DNA of 64,000 nucleotides from an uncultured Faecalibacterium sp. (GTDB lineage: Bacteria; Bacillota; Clostridia; Oscillospirales; Ruminococcaceae). Below are positions 57,541 to 64,000 of the stretch, piece by piece (position 1 is the first letter of the stretch; each line of letters opens with the position of its first letter). The translations under genes were made by a program, and so were the position numbers. The DNA is taken from positions 1 to 64,000 of the forward strand of contig CAKSWQ010000008.1 of NCBI GenBank assembly GCA_934512105.1, given 5' to 3'. A model generated the notes under the pieces. That model was not told where the DNA came from, searched no databases, and was given only the letters and a program-made list of their open reading frames with translations.

Positions 57541-57586
57541 CCAGAGGCAGGGAGGGGTGTTCCGACTCCCCCCTCCCTACCTCTGG
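57541..57586. repeat. 17-bp GA/CT-rich inverted repeat
   Basis: CCAGAGGCAGGGAGGGG (57541-57557) pairs with CCCCTCCCTACCTCTGG (57570-57586) with one mismatch; 12-base loop. It has no T-run. The surrounding 57501-57660 holds no gene. Confidence 0.7.
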
Positions 57587-57660
57587 ACTCCACCCACCCC
57601 GCAACGGGCCAAGGGCTACACGCCCTTGACAATCCTAAAGAAGAAGTCGAAGCACAAAAA

Positions 57661-57704
57661 AGCTAGCGCTGCGCCAGTCGGCGCTAGCGCTTTAACGCTT
57701 TTTT
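57661..57704 (+). terminator. Terminator-like hairpin
   Basis: GCTAGCGC and GCGCTAGC, then GCTTTAACGCTTTTTT. It may end the kinase transcript. Confidence 0.5.
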
Positions 57705-57721
57705 CGCTTCTCCATTTATAG

Positions 57722-57900
57722 CCCCTCAGTCGCTGCGCGACAGCTCCCCCAAGGGGGGAGCCTTTGAGCTCCGCCGGGAACTTTACCGCCACCGCAATAA
57801 GCCGTCCCCTTGGACAAACTCTCCCCGGCCGGGGAGAGATGTCGCGCTAGCGACAGAGTGGGGAACGGGTGGCATCGCCGTAGGAGATGACGGAAGGGGT
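57722..57900 (+). repeat. Palindromic intergenic element, family A (copy A7, composite)
   Basis: Starts CCCCTCAGTCGCTGCGCGACAG, has CTCCCCCAAGGGGGGAGCC, GTCCCCTTGGA, then CTCTCCCCGGCCGGGGAGAG and ends GACGGAAGGGGT. It looks like two family A pieces joined. Confidence 0.75.
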
Positions 57901-57914
57901 AATATCCCCCATAC

Positions 57915-57951
57915 AAAAAACTCCCCCTGCACCGTGAGATGCAGAGGGAGT
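57915..57951 (-). terminator. Intrinsic terminator after rfbB
   Basis: ACTCCCTCTGCA and TGCAGGGGGAGT stem, then six U on the minus strand. Confidence 0.92.
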
Positions 57952-57967
57952 TCTGGTTTACAGTCTA

Positions 57968-59032
57968 TTACTTATTCTTGTACATATCCTGATAGTAGTT
58001 CTGGTAGTCGCCGCTGGTGACGTGGTTCATCCACTCCTCGTGGTTCAGATACCAGTCGATGGTCAGCACAATGCCCTTCTCGAAGGGAGTTTCGGGATAC
58101 CAGCCCAGATCGTTCTTGATCTTGGTGGGGTCGATGCCATAGCGGCGGTCGTGGCCCAGACGGTCAGCGACGTGCTTGATGAGCTCCTCGCTGATGCCCT
58201 CGTCCTGCAGGCGGTCATGCAGCTGGGCGATGATGGTCTTGACGATGAAGATGTTGGGGCGCTCGTTGTGGCCGCCCACGTTGTACACCTCGCCGATCTT
58301 GCCGCCGTTGGCCACCATATCAATGGCCTTGCAGTGATCCTCCACATACAGCCAGTCGCGGATCTGCATACCGTCGCCGTAGACGGGCAGCTGCTTGTGG
58401 TGCTTGACGTTGTTGATCATCAGGGGGATCAGCTTCTCCGGGAACTGGTAGGGGCCGTAGTTGTTGGAGCAGCGGGTGATGTTCACCGGCATGCCGTAGG
58501 TGTCGTGGAAGGCCATGACGAACATATCGGCGCTGGCCTTGGAGGAGGAGTAGGGGCTGTGGGGGCACAGCGGGGTGGTCTCCATAAAGAAGCCGTCCGC
58601 GCCCAGAGCGCCGTACACCTCATCGGTGGACACCTGCAGGTACTTCTTGCCTTCCTTCCAAGTCTTGGCATCGGCGTCGTACCATGCCTCCTTGGCGCGC
58701 TGCAGCAGGTTGACGGTGCCCATCACGTTGCTCTGCACAAAGATCTCGGGGTTCTTGATGGAGCGGTCCACATGGCTCTCGGCGGCAAAGTTGATGACGT
58801 AGTCGAAATCGTACTTTGCAAACAGGCTCTCCACCAGCTCCTTGTCGCAGATATCGCCCTGCACGAACACATGGCGGGGGTCGCCCTCCACGTCCTTCAG
58901 GTTTTCCAGATTGCCGGCGTAGGTCAGCTTATCCAGATTGACCAGCAGGATCTCCGGGTATTTTTTGAGCATATAGTGCACAAAGTTGGAACCGATAAAA
59001 CCGGCGCAGCCGGTGATCAGATAGGTTTTCAT
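57968..59032 (-). CDS. rfbB: dTDP-glucose 4,6-dehydratase
   Basis: A 354-residue short-chain dehydrogenase-family enzyme, second step of dTDP-L-rhamnose synthesis. Motifs: TGCAGFIGSNFV (NAD loop, 8-19), NFAAESHVDRSI (about 85-96), LQVSTDEVYGALG (catalytic Thr-Asp-Glu, about 133-145), and PYSSSKASADMFV (catalytic Tyr-xxx-Lys, about 162-174), then TRCSNNYGPYQFPEKLIP and VEDHCKAID. All catalytic residues are intact. It is the last gene of a leftward rhamnose cluster and ends at a strong terminator. Confidence 0.97.
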   Translation of the reverse strand: MKTYLITGCAGFIGSNFVHYMLKKYPEILLVNLDKLTYAGNLENLKDVEGDPRHVFVQGDICDKELVESLFAKYDFDYVINFAAESHVDRSIKNPEIFVQSNVMGTVNLLQRAKEAWYDADAKTWKEGKKYLQVSTDEVYGALGADGFFMETTPLCPHSPYSSSKASADMFVMAFHDTYGMPVNITRCSNNYGPYQFPEKLIPLMINNVKHHKQLPVYGDGMQIRDWLYVEDHCKAIDMVANGGKIGEVYNVGGHNERPNIFIVKTIIAQLHDRLQDEGISEELIKHVADRLGHDRRYGIDPTKIKNDLGWYPETPFEKGIVLTIDWYLNHEEWMNHVTSGDYQNYYQDMYKNK

Positions 59033-59052
59033 AGGTCAGTTTTCCTCTTTAT

Positions 59053-59526
59053 TTATTTGTTGTCCCCGGACTGCGGGCGGGCTGCGGCGCGGGCGCGTTC
59101 CTCCTCGGCGCAGCAGTGCTTTGCCACAAGGTAGAGGTTCTTGTTCATGCTGTTCATGGTCTTGCCCATAGCCTTGGTGTATGCCTCCAGCCCTTGGTTC
59201 ATGCTGTGAATTTCCTCGTAGGTGGCTTGGGTGTACCGCGCAAGACCGGCGCTCATGTCGCTGAGTTCCTTGTGGGTGGCCTCGGTATGCTCCACCAGCT
59301 CCGCAAAGGCGTACAGCGCCCATGCCGAGCTCATCACCACAAACCAGACGATCACCGCAAAGAAAGCGCTTATCACCAGTAGCCAAAAAGCACTGTGGAT
59401 CACGAGCGACCCGACATTGATGAATGCACCGAATGTGACGACCGCTACCACAAACGCCAAAAAGCACTGGAGCTTCACAAAGAGCTTGAGCATATTTGCA
59501 GACTTATTCAGGATGCGCTCGAACAT
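59053..59526 (-). CDS. Hypothetical two-helix membrane protein with cytoplasmic coiled coil
   Basis: I do not recognise this 157-residue protein. It has a short charged start, two close transmembrane helices (about 17-38 and 43-72), and a helical tail with heptad-like Met/Leu spacing (THKELSDMSAGLARYTQATYEEIHSMNQGLEAYTKAMGKTMNSMNKNLYL), probably a coiled coil. It sits between rfbD and rfbB in the rhamnose cluster. The tail resembles polymerisation or chain-length partners only in shape, so no function is proposed. C/G-ending codon use agrees with coding. Confidence 0.7.
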   Translation of the reverse strand: MFERILNKSANMLKLFVKLQCFLAFVVAVVTFGAFINVGSLVIHSAFWLLVISAFFAVIVWFVVMSSAWALYAFAELVEHTEATHKELSDMSAGLARYTQATYEEIHSMNQGLEAYTKAMGKTMNSMNKNLYLVAKHCCAEEERARAAARPQSGDNK

Positions 59527-59582
59527 AGACTTCCTCCTTCACCAAGTGCCTCACACTCGGCCTTTCCGCAGGGGGTGTTGTT

Positions 59583-60497
59583 TTATTTCATGCCGTTTTC
59601 GCCGTCCCAGTGGGCGAAGAAGCAGGCCAGTGCGTCCTTCCAGTCGCGGACATCGTTGCCCACGGTGCAGCGCAGCATCCGGTTGTCCAGTGCGCTCCAC
59701 TTGGGGCGGTCGGCGCTGTCCGGGTGTTTCGCCTTGTACTCTTCGCTGGTGCAGGGAGCAACGGTGGCATCCACGCCGGAAAGGCGGATAATCTCGGCAG
59801 CAAAATCGTACCAGGAGCAGATGCCCTCGCCGGTGCAGTGGTACAGGCCGTACTCGTGGGTCACGCACAGCTGCAAAATTTCGTGGGCAAGGTCGGCTGC
59901 GTTGGTGGGATTGCCGCACTGGTCGTTGACCACTTCCAGCTTGCCGAACTTTTTGCCCGCGTTCACGATGGTCTTGACAAAGTTTTTGCCGTAGTAGCTG
60001 TACAGCCACGCGGTGCGCACGATGAAGTGGCGGTGGCAGAACCGCTCCACATACTTTTCGCCCATGAGCTTGGTGGAGCCGTAGGCGCTGATGGGCCCGG
60101 GCAGGGTGGCTTCATCCTGCGGGATGCCGCCGTTCTCCCGGCCGGAGAACACATAGTCGGTGGAAACGTGCACCAGCCGTGCGCCGGTCTTTTCGGCAGC
60201 CTGCGCCAGATTGCGGGGGCCAAGGGCGTTTGCCTTAAAGGCATCGTCGTGGTGCACCTCGCACCCGTCCACGTTGGTGTAGGCGGCGCAGTTGATGATG
60301 ATATCCGGGCGGTTGCGCCGCACGAACTCGTCCACCATCTTGTAGTTGGAGATATCCAGCTCCGGCAGATCCACCGGGATCACCGTAGCGTTGAGCAGCT
60401 TTTCGGGGATGGGGCCCAGCTCGCTGCGGCCCTCCTGCAGCTGCTTGAGCAGCTCTGTGCCCAGCTGCCCCTTGCAGCCTGTGACAATGATTTTCAT
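59583..60497 (-). CDS. rfbD: dTDP-4-dehydrorhamnose reductase
   Basis: A 304-residue short-chain reductase, the last step of dTDP-L-rhamnose synthesis. Motifs: IIVTGCKGQLGTELLKQL (NAD(P) loop), PVDLPELDISN, NCAAYTNVDGCE, HVSTDYVFSGRE (Thr-Asp-Tyr), PISAYGSTKLMGEKYV (Tyr-xxx-Lys) and RTAWLYSYYGKNFVKTI. It follows rfbA by 22 bp. The 3,5-epimerase gene (rfbC) that acts before it is not in the window. Confidence 0.95.
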   Translation of the reverse strand: MKIIVTGCKGQLGTELLKQLQEGRSELGPIPEKLLNATVIPVDLPELDISNYKMVDEFVRRNRPDIIINCAAYTNVDGCEVHHDDAFKANALGPRNLAQAAEKTGARLVHVSTDYVFSGRENGGIPQDEATLPGPISAYGSTKLMGEKYVERFCHRHFIVRTAWLYSYYGKNFVKTIVNAGKKFGKLEVVNDQCGNPTNAADLAHEILQLCVTHEYGLYHCTGEGICSWYDFAAEIIRLSGVDATVAPCTSEEYKAKHPDSADRPKWSALDNRMLRCTVGNDVRDWKDALACFFAHWDGENGMK

Positions 60498-60519
60498 ACC
60501 AATGTGCCTTTCCTTATGC

Positions 60520-61407
60520 TTAGTAGCGCAGCTTGCCGTCGGCCACGTTCTTCAGGTGCTGGCCGTAGGGGCTCTTGCCGTAGCGCTCGGCGCTTTCCAG
60601 CAGGGTGTCGCGGTCGATCCAGCCGTACTTGAAGGCGATCTCCTCCGGTGCGCTGATCTTGATGCCCTGACGCTTTTCGATCATGTGCACAAAGTCGGCA
60701 GCCTCCACAAGGCTCTCCATCGTGCCGGTGTCCAGCCATGCAAAGCCGCGGCCCAGCAGCTGCACATCCAGCTCGTCCTTCTTCAGGTACATATCGTTCA
60801 GGGTGGTGATCTCCAGCTCGCCGCGGGCAGAGGGCTTTACCTGCTTTGCCATCTGCACCACTTCCTTGTTGTAGAAGTACAGGCCGGTGATGGCGTAGTT
60901 GGACTTGGGATGCTGGGGCTTTTCCTCCACGCTGAGCACCTTGCCGTCCTTGTCGAACTCCACGATGCCAAAGCGCTCGGGGTCCTGCACATAGTAGCCG
61001 AACACGGTGCAGCGGCCCTTGTTCTCTGCGTTGGCCACCGCGCTCTTGAGCAGCTTGGAGAAGCCGTTGCCGTAGAAAATGTTATCGCCCAGGATCATGG
61101 CGCAGCAGTCGTCGCCAATGAACTCCTCGCCCAGAATAAAGGCCTGTGCCAGACCGTCCGGGGAGGGCTGCACCTTATACTGCAGATGGATGCCGTACTG
61201 GCTGCCATCGCCCAGCAGCGCCTCAAAGCGGGGCGTATCGGTAGGGGTAGAGATGATCAGGATATCCTGAATGCCCGCCAGCATAAGGGTGGACAGCGGA
61301 TAGTAGATCATCGGCTTGTCGTAGACCGGCAGCAGCTGTTTGCTGGTGACCATGGTCAAAGGATAGAGCCGTGTGCCGGCACCGCCGGCGAGAATAATGC
61401 CTTTCAT
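60520..61407 (-). CDS. rfbA: Glucose-1-phosphate thymidylyltransferase
   Basis: A 295-residue nucleotidyltransferase that makes dTDP-glucose from dTTP and glucose 1-phosphate. Motifs: [16 protein letters not shown] (about 3-18), [56 protein letters not shown] (metal Asp), [20 protein letters not shown], and [21 protein letters not shown]. Length and motifs fit RmlA. It is the first gene of the cluster and has its own promoter. AAAGGAG precedes the ATG. Confidence 0.97.
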   Translation of the reverse strand: MKGIILAGGAGTRLYPLTMVTSKQLLPVYDKPMIYYPLSTLMLAGIQDILIISTPTDTPRFEALLGDGSQYGIHLQYKVQPSPDGLAQAFILGEEFIGDDCCAMILGDNIFYGNGFSKLLKSAVANAENKGRCTVFGYYVQDPERFGIVEFDKDGKVLSVEEKPQHPKSNYAITGLYFYNKEVVQMAKQVKPSARGELEITTLNDMYLKKDELDVQLLGRGFAWLDTGTMESLVEAADFVHMIEKRQGIKISAPEEIAFKYGWIDRDTLLESAERYGKSPYGQHLKNVADGKLRY

Positions 61408-61533
61408 ACTTGTGCACTCCTTTTTTCTTATAAAAAGATGTGCAGCTTAATTCAAAGCGGAGCTGCGTCCGCTGTAAACAAATTTGGGTCTGCCGCGTCC
61501 GCATTTTTGCAAAAGACGATGGCAGTACACTTT

Positions 61534-61562
61534 ATTTTACTATGAAAGCACGCAAAATGCAA
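61534..61562 (-). promoter_or_regulatory. Promoter of the rhamnose cluster
   Basis: On the minus strand TTGCAT (61562-61557), 17-bp spacer, TAAAAT (61539-61534). Confidence 0.8.
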
Positions 61563-61575
61563 GAGTCGGAAAGTA

Positions 61576-61610
61576 CAGAAAGCGGCGTGCCATCGGCACG
61601 CCGCTTTCTG
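61576..61610. terminator. 15-bp hairpin after glycosyltransferase gene
   Basis: CAGAAAGCGGCGTGC and its exact complement with a 5-base loop. It lies 31 bp beyond the stop of the minus-strand glycosyltransferase, but the U-run is poor. Confidence 0.55.
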
Positions 61611-61641
61611 CGAATCAAAAACAATCTTATTTCGTCCCCGC

Positions 61642-62433
61642 TTACCACGCAAAGCCCCACTTGGAAAAGTAGCGCAGCAGGCTGCGCAGCTGCCACAGAA
61701 AGGGCTTCAGGCTGCGGTGCGCCGCGCGGTGCCATGCGTGGATGGCGGTGTACTGGGGCACCAGATACGCCTTGCCCTGCGTGCGCATCTTCTGGGTGAG
61801 GTCAGCGTCCTCCACATACATGAAGTAGTCCTCGTCAAAACCGCCCACTGCTTTGAAGGCGGCAGTGTCCACCGCCGAAAAGCTGCCGGTGCAGAACTCG
61901 ATCTCGGTGGGCTTTGTCAGGTCTTTGTCTGCCATCAGATAGCGGTCGTTGTACTTTGCCCAGAAACGCAGACAGGGCAGCTGACGGTAGGCCATGGCGC
62001 GCACATTGCACCGGCGCAGCGGCAGCTGCTGGGGTCTGCCGTCCGGGAAGGTCAGTCCCGGGCGGGTCATCACCACGCCGGGGTGCGCCGCCATCCAGTC
62101 GGCAAGGTCGCTCAGGGTGTCCGCAGTCAGCTGGATGTCCGGGTTCAGGATAAAGTGCACCCGGCTGTGCAGCAGTGAGAGCACCGTATTGTGCCCGGTG
62201 CCAAAGCCGCCGTTTTCCAGCCGGCAGAGCACCTGCACGGTCTGCCCGGGGGCGGTGCGCAGGGTGCCGTCCTTTGCAGCAGCGGTCAGCCGCTGGCCGC
62301 TGCCGTCCGGGCTGGCGTTATCCACCAGATACAGCGTAAGCGGGTAGCGGCGGGTACAGTCCAGCACGGTCTGCGCGGCCTTAATGGCCTCCCCGGCGCC
62401 GTTATACACCACGATACAGGCTGAAAGCTCCAT
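61642..62433 (-). CDS. Family 2 glycosyltransferase
   Basis: A 263-residue GT2 enzyme (GT-A fold) without membrane segments. Motifs: SACIVVYNGAGEAIKAAQTVL, LYLVDNASPDGSG, ENGGFGTGHNTVL, FILNPDIQLT (the metal-binding DxD replaced by NPD), then FCTGSFSAVDTAAFKAVGGFDEDYFMYVEDADLTQKMRTQGKAYLVP (acceptor and catalytic ED). The type resembles rhamnosyltransferases. The ATG at 62433 has AAAGGGGG upstream. It is separated by 37 bp from the next glycosyltransferase and lies beside the rhamnose genes, so it probably builds a rhamnose-containing surface glycan. Confidence 0.9.
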   Translation of the reverse strand: MELSACIVVYNGAGEAIKAAQTVLDCTRRYPLTLYLVDNASPDGSGQRLTAAAKDGTLRTAPGQTVQVLCRLENGGFGTGHNTVLSLLHSRVHFILNPDIQLTADTLSDLADWMAAHPGVVMTRPGLTFPDGRPQQLPLRRCNVRAMAYRQLPCLRFWAKYNDRYLMADKDLTKPTEIEFCTGSFSAVDTAAFKAVGGFDEDYFMYVEDADLTQKMRTQGKAYLVPQYTAIHAWHRAAHRSLKPFLWQLRSLLRYFSKWGFAW

Positions 62434-62470
62434 CTGCGTTCCCCCTTTCGTTTCGGTTTGCATTAAAGGC

Positions 62471-64000
62471 TCACTCCAGCGGCTTGATGTCAAAGCTGAA
62501 GTCCTCCTTCATCAGGTCAAAGTTGGGGTTCATGCAGGGGTCGCCCGCAGCCAGCTGCTTTGCCCACCGCTTCTGGAACCGCTCCACCTCGGAGGCAAAG
62601 CGCTTGCGCTTGACCGGGCTTTCGTCCAGCCCGCGGCTCTTGCTCTCGTAGTGGTACAGCTGGGCAAAGGGGGTAAACACGTTGGTGTAGCCGGCCTCCC
62701 GCACACGGACGCAGAAGTCCACATCGTTGAAGGCCACGGCAAAGCTCTCGTCCAGCCCGTCCACCTGCTCGTACACGTCCTTGCGCACCATCAGGCAGGC
62801 GGCGGTCACTGCGTACACGTCCTGCGCATAGACCAGCCGGCCCATATAGCCGGGGTGCCCCACAGGGAAGTTCTTGTGCATGTGGGCCGCCAGCGTCAGA
62901 AAGCCGAAGCCGATGCCCGCGTGCTGGATGGTGTTGTCCGGGTAGAGCAGCTTTGCGCCCACGCAGCCCACGCGGTCCTGCTGGGCGTACATGACCATCT
63001 CCTCCATCCAGCGGGGAGAGATGACCTCGGTATCGTTGTTGAGCAGCAGCAGATACTCGCCGGTGGCAGCCTTTGCGCCAAAGTTGTTCAGGGCGCTGTA
63101 ATTGAAGCCGGTGCCCTGCCATGTGAGCACATGCAGGGTGTCCGGGTGCTCCTTTTGCAGCTGCTCGTAGCAGCGGAAGGTAGCAGGCTCCTTGCTGTTG
63201 TTCTCGATGATGATGACTTCAAAATCCGGGTAGGTGGTCTTGCGGTAGATGGACTCCACGCACACCCGCAGATCGCCCGAATGGTCGCAGCTGGGGATCA
63301 GCACGCTGACCCGCCCGGGCTTTACGATGGTGTAATCGGTCTTGTAGAAGCCCGGGGTGTTGGGCACCATGGTCACCGCGTCCACCGGCACGCCCATGCG
63401 GTCGTAGTGGGCACGCAGCGCCTTCATGGCTGCTTCCAGACAGTAGGTCTTGGCGGAGATGTTGCTGGCCACGCTGGCGGGGCTGGAACGCCAATAGTAC
63501 AGCAGGTGCGGGATGTGCACGATCTTCTCTGCCTGCTCGGTCAGGCGCAGGTAGAGGTCGTAATCCTGACTGCCGTTGAACTCTGCCCGCTCGTCGCCGC
63601 CCACCTTTGCCAGCAGCGCCGCGCTGAACACGCTCAGATGGCAGATATAGTTGTTGGAGCGCAGGTTATCCAGCATATAATCCGGCTTGAAGTGGTAGAC
63701 CGTCAGGTGGTCGATATCCCCTTCAAAGGTCACTTCGTCCGTGTACACAAAGTCCGCGCCCTGCTTGGCGATAGCCTCGGCCACATACCACAGTGCGCAG
63801 GGGTGCAGAATGTCGTCATGGTCCAGCAGTGCGATATATTCGCCGGTGGCAAGGGCAAAGCCCTGATTGGTGTTGCCTGCAATGCCCTCGTTGCTGTCCA
63901 GTTTCCGGTAGCGGATACGGCTGTCGGTGCGGGCGCGCTCCTGCACGATAGCACCCACGTCCGCGTCCTGTCCGGCATCCACCATGCACAGTTCCCAGTT
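62471..64000 (-). CDS. Two-domain family 2 glycosyltransferase, C-terminal part
   Basis: At least 509 residues; the frame is open to the window edge, so the N-terminus is missing. Two GT2 domains in tandem: the first (to about residue 200 of the visible part) with NEGIAGNTNQGFALATGEYIALLDHDDIL; the second with VSVLIPSCDHSGDLRVCVESIYRKTTYPDFEVIIIENNSKEP, then NFGAKAATGEYLLLLNNDTEVISPRWMEEMV and VRKDVYEQVDGLDESFAVAFNDVDFCVRVREAGYTNV. Both have Asp-rich metal motifs. It likely extends the same rhamnose-type surface polysaccharide as its neighbour. Confidence 0.88.
   Translation of the reverse strand, partial: NWELCMVDAGQDADVGAIVQERARTDSRIRYRKLDSNEGIAGNTNQGFALATGEYIALLDHDDILHPCALWYVAEAIAKQGADFVYTDEVTFEGDIDHLTVYHFKPDYMLDNLRSNNYICHLSVFSAALLAKVGGDERAEFNGSQDYDLYLRLTEQAEKIVHIPHLLYYWRSSPASVASNISAKTYCLEAAMKALRAHYDRMGVPVDAVTMVPNTPGFYKTDYTIVKPGRVSVLIPSCDHSGDLRVCVESIYRKTTYPDFEVIIIENNSKEPATFRCYEQLQKEHPDTLHVLTWQGTGFNYSALNNFGAKAATGEYLLLLNNDTEVISPRWMEEMVMYAQQDRVGCVGAKLLYPDNTIQHAGIGFGFLTLAAHMHKNFPVGHPGYMGRLVYAQDVYAVTAACLMVRKDVYEQVDGLDESFAVAFNDVDFCVRVREAGYTNVFTPFAQLYHYESKSRGLDESPVKRKRFASEVERFQKRWAKQLAAGDPCMNPNFDLMKEDFSFDIKPLE

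Noticed and set aside
1..64000. CRISPR arrays, prophage, insertion sequences, toxin-antitoxin pairs, restriction systems
   Set aside because: None seen: no regularly spaced repeats, no integrase, transposase, phage structural or methylase genes among the proteins.

Overview
The window looks like a chromosomal segment of a gut Clostridia of the Oscillospiraceae, most like Faecalibacterium. This is inferred from the high-GC, C/G-ending codon use, strong AGGAGG ribosome sites, Firmicutes marker families (SpoIIR, NiaR, DUF3842, DUF6110, DUF3793, YdbC/PC4, UPF0210), glycogen and rhamnose genes, and dense families of GC-rich palindromic intergenic repeats. No rRNA, phage, transposase or CRISPR array is visible. 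One tRNA (Leu, CAG) is present. The first and last genes run off the window.

Layout. 1-5.3 kb: end of a redoxin gene, a leftward lrp / aminotransferase / ispE / DUF378 run, and a divergent ACT + UPF0210 pair. 5.4-12.1 kb: spoIIR, a peptidoglycan-binding protein, sbcD-sbcC, a PC4-like ssDNA binder and an HD hydrolase. 12.3-16.9 kb (leftward): DUF3842, a PepV-type dipeptidase, a small multidrug-export protein, exonuclease III and a MATE pump. 17.2-21.5 kb: a candidate small RNA, then a Tp47-like protein, two FMN-binding proteins and a NapH-like Fe-S membrane protein. 21.6-25.6 kb (leftward): a P1B ATPase with DUF6110, and mgtE. 25.9-36.6 kb: tRNA-Leu, threonine aldolase, two Gfo/Idh oxidoreductases, a CobW GTPase, a solute-binding protein paired with a Cache-GGDEF-EAL protein, a TetR regulator and NiaR. 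36.6-47.8 kb: a GH13 amylase, glgB, a polytopic membrane protein, a truncated trigger factor, a polyferredoxin, an acyl-CoA synthetase and an SGNH hydrolase. 47.9-57.5 kb: CydDC-like ABC pair, a DtxR-like regulator, the feo operon (two FeoA, FeoB, two small membrane proteins), DUF3793 and a uridine-kinase-like protein. 58-64 kb: dTDP-rhamnose genes and glycosyltransferases for surface polysaccharide.

The main result is a likely metal (iron) regulon inside the window. A palindrome GTTAG-N6-CTAAC, perfect or near-perfect, sits in the promoter regions of the Tp47/FMN/NapH cluster, DUF6110 + P1B ATPase, the dtxR-like gene, feo and DUF3793. A DtxR-family protein is encoded among them. At feo, Tp47 and DUF3793 the sites overlap or follow the core promoter, as expected for repression. 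At the efflux-type ATPase the site lies upstream of the -35, as expected for activation. Two of the targets share a promoter-operator-terminator-operator-gene layout that could release a short RNA or act by attenuation. The Tp47/FMN/NapH cluster reads as an iron-controlled, flavin-based trans-membrane electron-transfer system.

Other points: two families of palindromic intergenic elements, one with a covarying hairpin and a fixed CTGCGG loop; a Shine-Dalgarno sequence placed in the 3' arm of a terminator-like hairpin; and leader or small RNAs with no recognised family.
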